64,000 nucleotides of DNA from Fragilariopsis cylindrus CCMP1102 (Eukaryota > Bacillariophyta > Bacillariophyceae > Bacillariales > Bacillariaceae): contig FMBT01000290.1 in the NCBI GenBank assembly GCA_900095095.1, positions 496,001 to 560,000 of the forward strand, in the 5' to 3' direction. Below, one piece after another: positions 34,947 to 45,881 of this stretch. Positions within the stretch are counted from its first letter, which is position 1; every line of letters begins with the position of its first letter. The notes under the pieces were generated by a model, which did no database searches, was not told the origin of the DNA, and was given only the letters and a program-made list of their open reading frames with translations. The position numbers and the translations under genes are program-made.

Positions 34947-36392
34947 TTATAATGATGATAGTCGTTGAAAGGTTGTTACAAGACCAAATTCGTTACCAAC
35001 ATTACCAGGGAATATAACAACAGGCATATCAGGATACCGTGTATGATCGCGTGGGCATTTAATGACGGAACACCCTGGAAGAATTTGTCCTAGCACTCGT
35101 GACATTTTTAATTCAAGACCATTACTTAGCACATCATTACTCGTAATTCCACCCTTACTAATAAGGAAACCAAGAGTCAACGGTAAATTCTTTACTATTT
35201 CCATAAGAAAATTCGATACTTGTTCACCAAATTGTAGTCGTTCCTTATGAGTTACAAAGCTTGTTAATTCGGTCCGACTGGTATATATAACAGGATGTTT
35301 TCCTTCATCGTGTATTTTCTTTATTCGTGCAACTAATTCTTGAAGCATTGCATCAGATTCTTCCTTGCGTTGGATCCGTTTTACGTCAACTTCCAATCCA
35401 ACAATATTATTAACTTTTAATAGTTCATTCAATTGAAGCGTGGTCTTTTTCACGTGTGAACCCACTAAGATCACGCCCGGTCGACGATCCTTAACGTATT
35501 GGCCCATATGTTCTGCTGGAATAGGTTGGGGAGGTAACATAGCTAATGATGTTAATATTGATGCTCCACTTCGAAATAAAAACTTTTTTGGTCGAAGAGG
35601 AGTAGCGACCAAAGCTTCGTTTAGTTGTTTGGCAAATTGATCTAAGTCTGATTGTTCTTCGCAATCTACGATGCAACAAACATTGTCTTTCAAGGACAAT
35701 AATCGGTCGGTACAATTACCTTGAACCTCATTCAATCGAAAATGTTCAACTTGATCAGGGGTGATACCACCACGAGTTTTTTCGGTGACATAATCTGGAA
35801 GGTATGCTGTAGAATATCCAAAGACAGAATCCTTTGCGAATTCTGTTTCGTGACATGGAATTAATTTCTTTTCTTCTTCTTCTTCTTCTTCTTTATTCTT
35901 TGAAACAACAACACAATAATGTGTCCCGTTACGAGTAATTCGAAACGGAAAGAATGCTGGTATTAAAAAATGAGCATCAAATGGACCAAGTTCTTCTGCT
36001 ATTATATCAGTTTCAACAGGATAATGTCCGCGTAACGTCGAATCGGATCGACTAACCAGTATAGGATTGATATTAATATTGATTTTATTAGTATCGTCGT
36101 CGTCGTCGTTCAATGCTGCTGCTGCTAACGATGATAATGCCGACTTTACATTAACACATACTTCTCTTGTTACGTTGGCAGCTTTTTCTCGTGAAAATCC
36201 TCTTGTATTCGTTAATACGAAGAATAGTGGTGAAGAATCATCTGTGAGTGCAATTTTCAATGTTTCAACGTCCCATCGTGTCAAGAGTAAACACGAATGG
36301 ACTGTTTGTGATCCTGTCGGATCATCATCAAGGACTATAATTTTCGTCTTCGTCTTTGTCTTCATCGTTGTTGATGTTGTTGTTTTGTTCAT
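34947..36392 (-). CDS. Four-carbon acid sugar kinase-like protein (DUF1537 family)
   Basis: A single-exon, 481-aa protein of the OtnK/YgbK family. Bacterial members phosphorylate four-carbon acid sugars such as erythronate or threonate with ATP. Family signatures are in order: LDDDPTGSQT near residue 22, the substrate loop SRSDSTLRGHYP near 115, VGSHVKKTT near 318, and the nucleotide-domain loops SKGGITSND and FPGNVGNE near the C-terminus. Length is typical, so it looks complete. A Thr/Lys-rich start is short and gives no clear targeting signal; cytosolic location is inferred. In bacteria these genes sit with sugar dehydrogenases, but no such partner is here. The family is mainly bacterial, so old transfer is possible. 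The true substrate in this host is unknown. Confidence 0.88.
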   Translation of the reverse strand: MNKTTTSTTMKTKTKTKIIVLDDDPTGSQTVHSCLLLTRWDVETLKIALTDDSSPLFFVLTNTRGFSREKAANVTREVCVNVKSALSSLAAAALNDDDDDTNKINININPILVSRSDSTLRGHYPVETDIIAEELGPFDAHFLIPAFFPFRITRNGTHYCVVVSKNKEEEEEEEKKLIPCHETEFAKDSVFGYSTAYLPDYVTEKTRGGITPDQVEHFRLNEVQGNCTDRLLSLKDNVCCIVDCEEQSDLDQFAKQLNEALVATPLRPKKFLFRSGASILTSLAMLPPQPIPAEHMGQYVKDRRPGVILVGSHVKKTTLQLNELLKVNNIVGLEVDVKRIQRKEESDAMLQELVARIKKIHDEGKHPVIYTSRTELTSFVTHKERLQFGEQVSNFLMEIVKNLPLTLGFLISKGGITSNDVLSNGLELKMSRVLGQILPGCSVIKCPRDHTRYPDMPVVIFPGNVGNEFGLVTTFQRLSSL

Positions 36393-36802
36393 TATCTATA
36401 GATAACGACTCACTCGACTGACTCTTGCTTGTGTCTTTTGAAGCGCTACTTCTCTCAGCGAATTCTAACCACTACTCAAACGGCAATAAACTAAAGTATC
36501 TGCGTTATCGTGTTCATCTTTCATCGTTCATCATCTTCTATCTCTCATTTCTGCTCATTTCTGTTTGTTTCTTGGATCCAGCCTCAGCAGGCAGAGGAGG
36601 GGGTGTAGCAGGGGTCTTTAAAAAGAGGGGTGCGACACGGCGTCTGTCCGTCGTCCGTGCGCGCGATACAATCATGTCAAAATTGAATTTTTTTTTCTTT
36701 CAAAACCCATGTTTTGTCAAAAACTTAAAACAACAACTACAAAACTCGCCACTGTAATACTTGTACCATCAATAGTATCGTCAATACTTAGTTAGTAGGA
36801 AG
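36393..36802. promoter_or_regulatory. Divergent promoter region
   Basis: 410 bp between the sugar kinase-like gene (minus) and the thylakoid protein (plus), so both promoters lie here. It includes a GC-rich patch around 36590-36665. A frame through 36425-36757 shows no recognisable family and is not called. Confidence 0.45.
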
Positions 36803-37061
36803 ATGAAATCCCTCACGTATAATGTCATAGTGTCAATAGCAGTGATCCTGTCGCTCACTCGTACGTGTAGGGCGTTAGCACCTCCGATGTCCACAACTGC
36901 ACGTGCTTGCACCCCCGCTAATAGAGAGTCCTTTGGTAGCAGCTGTAGTGGCGGCGTCGTAACACGCCGAGCAGCAGCATTATCATTGATAGGTTCGGTA
37001 CTTGCTACTGGTATTATTACTCCGGGTCTAGTTTTTGCCGCAACGGTTGATAACGATGCTG

Positions 37062-37098
<37 letters not shown>

Positions 37099-37288
37099 TA
37101 CTAAAGAACGGATGAGACAACGGATTGCAGATTCAAAGAAAAATTATCGTAAATCAACAGATCTTGTACAGCAACGAAAAGATACAACTGATTATTCCTG
37201 TGTTGCTGAGACTGGTTCACCATGTCCCGAAGGTTTAGTACCAAGAGCTGTCCAGCGTGAGATTATTGGAGCCTTAGAAAAGAAATAA
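36803..37288 (+). CDS. Small predicted thylakoid-lumen protein
   Basis: A 161-aa protein with three-part targeting: an ER signal peptide ending near RTCRA, then LAPPMSTTARA (an ASAFAP-like plastid motif with Leu instead of Phe), a transit region, and a twin-arginine-type signal TRRAAALSLIGS..GLVFAA for the lumen. The mature part is short: an alanine run (about 12, coded by a GCA repeat), a basic helix (RMRQRIADSKKNYRKS) and a conserved-looking end with two Cys (YSCVAETGSPCPEG). I do not recognise the family. An extrinsic or assembly factor of a photosystem is possible but unproven. The start is the first ATG of the frame. Confidence 0.72.
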
Positions 37289-37346
37289 AACAATAATTTA
37301 ACAAAACTTAATAATATGCAGTAGAGGAAATCTTAGAATGGGATAC

Positions 37347-37367
<21 letters not shown>
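37347..37367. repeat. TA microsatellite
   Basis: A 21-bp TA run followed by two shorter TA/GTA blocks, in the convergent 3' region between the lumen protein and the ABC transporter. Confidence 0.9.
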
Positions 37368-37377
<10 letters not shown>

Positions 37378-37563
37378 GTATAACTGCTATTTAGCTTTTC
37401 CCGACACCGATATATAGAGTCTGCTAGTTTACATATGGAGTTGCGGTGGGGGATTGCAACACAATATACTAAACGATCGATTTGTTCAGTGACAACATAC
37501 GTATATTATTTTAGAAGAATAATCTACATTGAACGAAAAATACTTTTTTGCCTCTCGAGCTAT

Positions 37564-40354
37564 CTATTGTCTATCAGTATAGACAAATATACGCTTGTTC
37601 CTCCACCACTTTAAATGTAGGTAAATACATGTGATTACGTGGACAGCCAATGCCCAACAAATAAGCACAATCATGTCATCAGTTCGACTGATATCTGCCA
37701 TTTCGTATCGTTGTAGAATTGCGTCTCCGTCTGAAAAGTTCATAGTGGGACATTTGTTCATGATGGTATCTTCGAATTTATCCATCTCCTCTCCGGTTAG
37801 TTCCGATGTCGCGTTTTCGTAAAACGTACACTCTGAAATCGGGGATACATCAAATTCCTGTCCCGAAAACTCATTAACCATGAGCGCTCGGAAACTGTAT
37901 GTTGTACACGGAACATAATAAGTCCATTTGATGAACCCGGGAAAATGGGAGGGTTTAATAAGAAAACCCATCAGCAAAGACATAATACCAAATAATCCGC
38001 TTGATATTGCAAGAGCTGAAATAAATTCAGGAGCTATATGAGAAACAAGCTGAGCTAATGCATCTGCACAGAGCAAGAGTAGAAATATATTGAACCCAAA
38101 AAAGTACATTCCGTGCATTTTTGTCATAGGCATGAGAATGACTGTACTTATAACAGCGAGTATAAAGCATGATGGAATACTAGCAAGCGCTTGAGCAGCG
38201 TGAAAGAACACCGGATGATACCGATGATTCCTGACTTCCTTATTCATAATGTTTCTTTCAACAATAGCGAATGGTACGGAAGCAACTGCCATAGATGTAA
38301 AGAATGCTACAATGAAGTAGAGTAGACCTGACCGTGATTGGGCCACAGCAAACATATCTTGCTTGTCCTCTATTCGGAAGAATAGAACTCCAAGAACTAA
38401 AGAAAATCCAGCATAAATAATTATTCGAAGGCCCAGGATGCCCGGATTTTTTGCTAGATTCGTAAAGTAGCGACAAGTCAATTCGGCAAAAATCGTCATA
38501 GACATGCAGCTTCTCCTTCGAACTGTATCGACATACGCTGCTTTTGCAATACCTACTGATGGATCACGACGTATAACTATCGACGTTCTACTTGCATTGC
38601 CAACATACGATAATCTACTGGGCCAGAAGGACTCACGATCTGCGGTAACGACAGCCGCTTCTTTGAATTCTGTAGTATCAGCAGCAGCAGCAGCAGCAGC
38701 AGCAGGTTTGGTAGTGGCTAACGACATCAATCTCTTTTCACTCCACTTTTTGAATCTATCGCTCCATAATTCGTGCACCGAAGACGAGCATGGATTTTGG
38801 ATTTGGATTTCATCTTCCTGATTTGCATCTAATGTTGCTGGATCCGTGAAAATTGCACGAACATAATGATCAGCTGGATTGTAATTCATTGGTGTTGGAT
38901 GTCCGGCTGCAGCAAAGAATGCCTCCATCTTTGCACGTCGGCCTTGATACATAAGACGTCCTTCGGCTAGTAAGATAACATTATCGACTAATTCCCAAAT
39001 GAATGACGAAGGTTGGTGTATCGTTAAAATCACTCTCCTCTTAAGACCCGTCTTGGGACATGGGCTTCTAGCATAATCTCGTAGATATTCCATAGTGCCA
39101 AGAGCTGATTCGGAGTCTTCGATTGAAGAAGGAGAAGGAGGGAGAATAAAACGGAATAGAGGTTGCCGATGAGTATCATATAATTGTAAATATTAGATGG
39201 CATGAGCTATTGATTATGAAACGTACCAAGACCGGACTTATATTTACGATGGACAAGAACATGAGAATGAATCGAACAAAAATTACGGTAAAAGAAGAAA
39301 GGTGAGGCGACACCAATGAAAAGAAGTAGAAAGATAATTTCACAGACATATTATTACTATTAGTACAGTACAGTACAGTGCAGTACAATACAGTAAATAC
39401 GTACCGTTGGTTCATCAAGAAAAAGATTTAGTGGATTCGATAGTGCTTCTAGGGAAACACTGAGTCGACGTTTCTGTCCTCCAGATAATCCACGTTGGAA
39501 CACACCACCCACAATTGTATCTTTCTCTTTTGTCAACCCGACACCAGCAAGGACAGCTGAGATGTGCTTATCAATGTCAAACTCAATATTCGTGCCATCA
39601 TCGTTTGCGACTTCTTCGTCTGTACTGGTACCTTGTCCTGCCGAAGATTCAGATGATGCCTTATTATTGAAGAATGAGAATGACCTAGAGCAAAGTGACT
39701 TCTCTCCCGAAAGGCGTGCATAATGTTCCATATAATCCTGACAGGTGTAGAAGGTATGAAGCCGATCATCCTGCGGAACATATGCATCATTATCTGGAAG
39801 AGATACCTCCCCTCTGGCAAGGACAGATCTACCAAGAGTTCCGAGGAGAAAGTCTAGCAGCGTTGTTTCTGTGCCATATCGTTAGGTTGAAAATGACGAT
39901 AAACAAATTGTAATAACAAAAATTAGAAACTTGCATTCATTTTTGTGTGCAATAATATTTGATAAATTAGGTATCACCCAAAAAGTGACAAAGTTGTAGA
40001 AAATGTTAAACTAGAGAACTACTTACTTCCAGCGCCACTCGGTCCCATGATAATCGAAACGCATCCCTCTGGAAAGTCTACATGGAATGGATGAAGTATC
40101 GTTTTGCTTTCACCTTTCTTATAACAATGTAATATACTTCTGGATGGAATTGTCTTCACAAACTCTACCTCAGCGAATCCACCATCTCGTATTTCATCAG
40201 AAGAATTCAACCCCAGTTGCATAATCATTGTCAGTTGATTCTGTAATTTTGATATCTGGTTGTGGATCGCGGATACTTCCGAACCTTGATTAACATCAGC
40301 GTTACCTCCCGACAATGCTTCTGCTGTCGTCGCATCATTTTGTGATTCCGACAT
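37564..40354 (-). CDS. ABCG-type half ABC transporter
   Basis: A 784-aa ABC half-transporter of the White/ABCG type, nucleotide-binding domain first, then six membrane helices; these export lipids, sterols or other hydrophobic compounds as dimers. Exons are 40354-40027, 39868-39405, 39236-39227 (only 10 nt) and 39116-37564, totalling 2355 nt in frame. Motifs: Walker A GPSGAG|KTT split by intron 1, Q-loop YVPQDD, signature LSGGQKRRLS, Walker B LFLDEPT, and the D-loop SGLDSESAL, which is restored only with the microexon. The H-loop is TIHQPSS. The membrane part has about six hydrophobic segments, with a Cys-containing loop before the last. The N-terminus is Ser/Asn-rich with a short coiled coil. 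All catalytic residues are intact. Substrate and membrane are unknown. Confidence 0.9.
39227..39236 (-). other. Ten-nucleotide microexon of the ABCG gene
   Basis: TCCGGTCTTG lies between an acceptor (ATATAAG) and a donor (GTACGT). Spliced to the neighbours it completes EPT-SGLD-SES, the invariant ABC D-loop. Without it the frame fails. The flanking introns are 168 and 110 nt. Confidence 0.85.
39363..39394. repeat. Imperfect GTACA pentanucleotide repeat
   Basis: About six imperfect GTACA units inside intron 2 of the ABCG gene. The same pentamer, read on the other strand as ACTGT, is repeated at 28796-28815. Confidence 0.8.
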
Positions 40355-41350
40355 GCTTATAGTAGAAAAGAACGTTCCGTAAACTTTATTTGGCCTGAGA
40401 CTAAAAATGGCGACGACAACAACTGGGAAGCCTGACAGGAATGGATGATATCAAGAACGACAGGCAAAACGGAGTTTACTACAATTACTAGTTTTTGTCT
40501 TGATGTAATGGTAATAAGGTATTTGAATTGTGTTACTGGGCCTGCGAGTATTCTGTGAGATGTTGAGATTCTGAGCGAAACAACTTTTCTTTCAACACGA
40601 AATCTTACGAAGAAAAGATCCAAAACTCATGCTGTAACATGTAACAGACTACTACGACGAGTACAACCACGTACGTATTCCAAAAAAATATGCTGATTTC
40701 GCGTGAAAGCGTAGCTTTCGCGAAAGTTACTGTCATGTTTGATCGTGCGAAAAAAAATCGCACGAATGATTGATCGTGCGAAAAAAAAATCGCACAAACG
40801 AAAGTTTCGGTGACCTGAAAATGGCAACGGGGATTGACGACCCAACAACCATGAGGACCTGCAGAAAGACGACGGGAGGACAGGCATAAATAACGTGGAC
40901 CTGCATGGACGTGAACACATGCTACTCTGGAAAGTTTTTGAACAACATATGAGTATAAAGCGTGGAGACTAGTCACTATAAGCATATTATATCATACTAT
41001 TATAGATTATATAATATAATATAACATAATATAATAAGATTAACATATTTAAATTTATGACCTACATAATAAAATTATTATCATTCATGTAAAAATATTA
41101 CCCACGTAATAATAAGTTACCAAAGCACGATAGAGAGAGAGAATTATTTCTAATGATGGATAAATAATACTATATCAGTTCGAACAGTTTTATTTTATAT
41201 AAAGTGAGAAGCAAGTATTTTCCGAACTTCGTTGTTGCCTCTTCCACTCAAAAGACAAAGAAAATCCAGTAGTGAGTGATTAATCCAAGAGTGAATTAAT
41301 TCGATGACGTAACGTAGCTAATAATTTTTAGAATAATGATATCAGACGCA
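40355..41350. other. Intergenic region upstream of the ABCG gene
   Basis: About 1 kb without a gene. It holds a cluster of hairpins (40701-40795) and a very A/T-rich stretch (about 40979-41060). Overlapping minus-strand frames at 40605-40985 show no family. Confidence 0.5.
40701..40795. repeat. Cluster of stem-loops with A-run loops
   Basis: Three structures lie in about 95 bp: a perfect palindrome CTTTCGCGAAAG (40715-40726); TCGTGCGA-A7-TCGCACGA (40743-40765); and GTGCGA-A8-TCGCAC (40776-40795). The last two sit in a roughly 31-bp imperfect tandem repeat. They lie 350-440 bp before the ABCG start. Confidence 0.85.
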
Positions 41351-41651
41351 ATATGTGATATTATCTCCTCTCTCTATCTTTCTGATAGAGAAAATATCTG
41401 AAAAACGAAGGGACAGCCCACTAACGGTCGTTATTAATTATACCAATGCCCTGAGTACTTCAGCGACGCAACTAAGTTGATCCTCTTCTGGAACGACTGC
41501 TATCAAAAGTAATATGTTATATTGTCTCCTCTCTCTATCTTTCTCACCAAAAAAAAGGGATAACAGCCCACTAGCGGTCGCTGCTAATATTATATCAATG
41601 CCTGCAGTAACCCCGCGACGTAACTTAGTTGTTCCTCCTCTGGAACGACTG
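41351..41651 (-). repeat. Tandem duplication of the 3' end of the pyroglutamyl peptidase gene
   Basis: Blocks 41351-41499 and 41511-41651 are diverged copies about 145 bp long. Both contain a CTCCTCTCTCTATCTTTCT tract, CAGCCCACTA.CGGTCG and the codons for VVPEE.QLS.VA..L.AL. The block nearer the gene forms the real C-terminus and stop; the other is a leftover copy in the 3' flank. Confidence 0.85.
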
Positions 41652-42465
41652 AGAAAGATGGGACATGAAGAAATAGACTGCAAATTACATCATCGTCATC
41701 GTCATGATTCGTAGTATTATTAGTAGTGCTTTCGTTGTTCTCGTGATTTTCCATCGTCTTGTTGCTGTTGTTGTTAATATCTACTGACTTTATTTCCGAT
41801 TTCGATTTCGATTTCGATTTCGAAGAAGCTGATGACGATAATAAGGCTATTTGTAAACTAGTACAATATACATAATTACATACATACCGACCAGGATTAG
41901 TTGATATTTCTGTACAGATCTTTGGACCAAATCTATTTGTAAGTTTTGTGCATAAGCTCGTAAGATCTAATGTTGTTTTATAACATTTTTCTAATACATC
42001 TTCTCTAATTATAAGTTCCTGTTTCGGCTGATACCCACATATGTCAGGAATACGGAATGTTGCTTCATTATATGCACATGATTCAAGTCGGAATGATGTT
42101 GTCCTTGCAACACCTAAATGTAATAATATAATACGTTGGCGTTGTCGTTTATTCTTTTTATTGTCGTCTTCTTCGTCCTGTTTTTGTTTTTGTTTTAATT
42201 TTAATATAGTAGTATCCCTCAATCGATTCATTGTTTTAGATACATCTTGAGCGGATGTTTCCAATATGATATATTCATAAACGAGATTTGCTATTTCATC
42301 ACCACATTCAACAACAGAAGAACGTAAATACGTATCAAGACGACGGATGATCACTGTAGTCGGATTCTCTTCAACAGTTCCGAATGGACCGAAACCAGTA
42401 ATTATAAAGGTTGTTTTTGTTGGTGCTGTCATCATGCTTGTTTTAGTGTGATTCGTCGTTGTCAT
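41590..42465 (-). CDS. Pyroglutamyl-peptidase I-like cysteine peptidase (family C15)
   Basis: A 291-aa, single-exon cytosolic-type peptidase that removes N-terminal pyroglutamate from peptides. Family features: FGPFGTVEENPT near residue 25; HLGV near 116; the catalytic Glu in LESCAYNEATFRIPD near 127; the Cys in NPGRYVCNYVYCTSL near 195; the His in LFLHVPSF near 266. The Glu-Cys-His triad is therefore complete. Compared with bacterial enzymes of about 215 aa it carries two low-complexity insertions: Lys/Asp/Arg-rich near 92-112 and Ser/Lys/Asn/Asp-rich near 208-255. These probably form surface loops. The last about 20 codons are duplicated downstream. No targeting signal is seen. Confidence 0.88.
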   Translation of the reverse strand: MTTTNHTKTSMMTAPTKTTFIITGFGPFGTVEENPTTVIIRRLDTYLRSSVVECGDEIANLVYEYIILETSAQDVSKTMNRLRDTTILKLKQKQKQDEEDDNKKNKRQRQRIILLHLGVARTTSFRLESCAYNEATFRIPDICGYQPKQELIIREDVLEKCYKTTLDLTSLCTKLTNRFGPKICTEISTNPGRYVCNYVYCTSLQIALLSSSASSKSKSKSKSEIKSVDINNNSNKTMENHENNESTTNNTTNHDDDDDVICSLFLHVPSFSVVPEEEQLSYVAGLLQALI

Positions 42466-43096
42466 CGTCGTCGTCGTCTTGGTTTATGCTCCCGTCAATC
42501 CGGGGGCCTGTCGTTTCCTTACTTCCCAGTAGGCAATATCTAATATCTTATGTGTAAAAGGGATCTTGTGACGATGTTTGCTCTTTGTTGCTTAGTTCTT
42601 GTTTGACCTTTCTTCCTTGTACTTGAATCGTATGGGCTATCGTATATATATGGTGACTCGAACTTTGGTATGCATGCATGCATTTTGCTTCCTCTGACGG
42701 TATCTTATGTTGTAACGTTACTAGTACACCATACCATAGACACAAATAAATAATATATTGGTTTGGTAACGTTAACGTTACTATGGATGGTGTACAGTAT
42801 GGATACAAAAATGAAGAAGAAGCATCAGAGATTGTTGTTGGATCTTTCAGTCTTAGTATGCATTCAGTCACGCTGATGACGTCATATTTATTTTTGGGGG
42901 ACGAAGTACAATATTATTATTACTGTTTACTGTACATGATGTACTAGTATATGTTCGACATCAGAAGACAGAGTCAGACAGTAACGTTAGAGGAGGATAC
43001 AATTTCCCCATTAGCTTTGCTTCCCTTTGGTTGATTGCATTGTATCACTGCTTAACATATAAATTGCCAAAAGAAACAAGCACAACGACAATTAGT
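42466..43096. promoter_or_regulatory. Divergent promoter region with palindromes and a CRE-like site
   Basis: 631 bp between two divergent genes. It contains GTAACGTTAC (42712-42721), the 16-bp palindrome GTAACGTTAACGTTAC (42766-42781), an ATGCATGCATGCAT run near 42671, and TGACGTCA at 42877-42884. bZIP factors bind TGACGTCA in many eukaryotes, and CRE-type sites drive CO2/cAMP control in a diatom promoter. The site is 213 bp before the ATG of paralog B. Confidence 0.55.
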
Positions 43097-44789
43097 ATGA
43101 AGGATTTGCTGCTTATCTTATCAATAGTACTGCTCGGGAGATGCTCGGCGGTTATTGATGCTAGACAATTTCCCAAGCCTGAAATCTCGGTACGTGAAAA
43201 TGCAAGCCAATCACAATGATGCGTAAGATACATGATGTACTGGAATGTGAGCACTTTGGTTTTGTTTGTTGGTCGCCTTGTTGCATCTTTTTGGCATTTA
43301 GTAGGACGATGTTTCGAATTTTTTGTCTTTCGTTTTTTGATATTGCTGTTGCTATGTGCTGTCGTAATTTATCTACCTATTTGTTGATGACGATGCCATA
43401 TACTGTATCCTCTTCGAAACTGCTTCTACATAATTCTTATCTTATCATATTTCTCTCTCTCTCTCCCTATTATCTCATATCAGATTGGTTTCAATATTGA
43501 TCATGATACAACGTCTGGAAGTCTTGGTGGTGCTGTGCCTCGTGTAAGATGGCAAACCGATGATATATCAATTGGTGGATTATTTGATGTACAGGTGCGT
43601 ATAGTAGATATTGGGTGTTTCTGATGTTGATGATAATAATGATGATTAAAGAAAGCTGCATTCATCGAAAGTAGTTCTTCTTTGTTATCATCAATCCATA
43701 GTTGTAATTACTTACTCACCAACCAACTAACTAACTAACTTTATTATTTCTTACACCTTACATGAAATCTTAAAAAAAATCTAACAAACAAACAAAAACA
43801 ACATCAACCAGGGTGGAATCGATATGACTGTTACCGACGTTCAAACACCACCCGAAACACATGTTTGGGGGGAAATGAAACGTTTCTTTCGTACGAATAG
43901 TAATGGAAATACTGAAGCAGTTACAACAAGTGAAAGTGCTATTTCAATTCGTGGTGATATGGATGCTAATGAACGAGAAATTATTGATTTAGATCTTCGT
44001 ATAAATGGATTTAATAACATTGCTGGTATTCGAGTTCTAGGATCAGCCGGTATGTACTTCTATTACAACACATTCATATAATAATATTACCTCCAATAAC
44101 AATTAAGTATACCACGTGCGACGCAGGGTGATTGATTCGATTCAGTGATGCGTTTTTATTGAACATTATTGTTTTCATCGAGAAGCTACTAGACTTTAAT
44201 CTCACGACCGTATCACGTATTTTCATTCCTTTTTCTTCTTTACGGCAACGACGATGACGACGATGACGACGGCATTTACTGAAATAAAATAAAATATATA
44301 TATTCAGATCTAAAATCGAATACTATTGGTGTCGATCAAATTTTGGCCAGTACGAGTGTAGATGCACCCTACATTGGTGGAAAATTGAAAATTAATCCAA
44401 GATACGATCTAAGAAGTAACGTACCAGATGCAACAGTTGGATATTCATTTCGTGATACATCATTTAAGGTTGATGGCCAAAGTAAGAAATTAACAATGTC
44501 ACATATATTTGCAAAAAATAATAAAATTATTCCATCCTTAACGATGTCTAAGCCTGGACCTGGAGGATTAGGAAAAGGAATACTTCCCCAAGATTTTAGT
44601 TTGTCATATTGTCGTGACTTGCAGACGGGTGGTCAAGTTACAACAACATGGAAACCCGACGATTCTATTTCTATTCGATGGAATGATGGTGGTTGGGATG
44701 CTACAATCCGTGCACCTATAGAGGGATACTACAAAAGCAATGGTGGTATCAGAGTAAGTATGAAACAAAACGTCGATGTATCGCTCTGA
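43097..44789 (+). CDS. Secreted beta-rich protein, paralog B
   Basis: A 307-aa protein of unknown function and the second member of the family found at 33233-34311. Four exons: 43097-43189, 43484-43594, 43812-44049 and 44308-44789, in frame with GT-AG introns of 294, 217 and 258 bp. Exon 1 encodes a signal peptide (MKDLLLILSIVLLGRCSA) and ends at the same place as exon 1 of paralog A (PKPEIS|IGF versus RPSLT|ISV). The body is beta-rich. The C-terminal block has YDLRSNVPDATVGYSF, TTTWKPDDSISIRWNDGGW and GGIRVSMKQ, aligning with the end of paralog A. It lacks A's 22-residue repeats and has two extra introns. A CRE-like TGACGTCA lies upstream. Confidence 0.84.
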
Positions 44790-45881
44790 ATATATGAAAA
44801 TAAAAATAGATAGTTGTAGTCATAATATAAACTTTTGAATTTAGACACGCTTGTACGGTAACAATAATAATGTTATTTACGACCCTTATTACGGTAATTT
44901 TGCAGAGTTAATCACGCATCACGACAGGAAAAACGATAACTATGTACGGTGCAAGTAGGTAGGAGCATATTATACCTACTGTATTAATGCAATAGAATAT
45001 AGCTACACAAATTTTAGTACTGTTGTTACATTCTACTGCACTGATACGATGGAGCTTGCTTTGTGACAGATGATGCTGATCATACAAGTCACAAATAAAT
45101 CGATGACGACGACAACAACAACCAAGGATTCTTCTTTATCATCTGCTGGATTTTTGTTTTGTTCGTGTCCTTTGTTCGCATCTGGTCTACAGATGGTTAC
45201 AAAAGTGGTGCACACAAGAACATGCATGTTTCAGTGAGTGGAGAAGATGAATAAGACGAAGCAGGGTTCTCCTCGTAGAAGAAAAAGTGCCGAACTGTCT
45301 TCTGCGTTGCCGCTTCAGGAGTTTTGCGACGATACGACGCGTTGTTCTTTTGGAAAGTCAATGCTTCTTTCACCAGAGAGGATCATACAAGCCCAAAGAA
45401 CATAAGCTAGGGTAGCTTTTAAAGTGTTCTCTCTTTTGTAACTTCTTATCGACGACGGCGGATATCTATTTCCATCTGCTTGATTTTTGTTTGGTTAGTG
45501 TCTTTTGGGTGTTCTCATCTCAACATCTGCCGGCACAATGCTTTGCGATTTCCGGAAGAGATTGATGGAAAACATCAAAAAAAGGATCCTTCCGACAATA
45601 GAATAACGTGTAAAAATCACTAAATAAATAAAAATCACATAACCGCGCAAAAAGTTTCGGAAGAGAGAGAATCAAAGAAATTAATACTACCCCATAAAAA
45701 AAATCCGCCCTCCTTTTTGTTCACTTCACAAAAAAATATTTTTCCACGTCGACAGTGCGTGTACAGTGCGTACTCAAAGTTCAATATCACTCTACTCACG
45801 CTCTTTCACAACGTTAAACTGACGACTTACCGTACTGTATCTTCTTCTTTTTCAACTTTCAACAATTAACACACACACACA
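44790..45881. other. Intergenic region, faint internal duplication
   Basis: About 1.1 kb with no gene. Two stretches (near 45140-45185 and 45474-45520) share ATCTGCT.GATTTTTGTTT followed by similar sequence, suggesting an old duplication of about 45 bp. A CA run precedes the next ATG. Confidence 0.45.

Noticed and set aside
40605-40985. Overlapping minus-strand frames near the hairpin cluster
   Set aside because: No conserved motif; they run through the stem-loops and A-runs.
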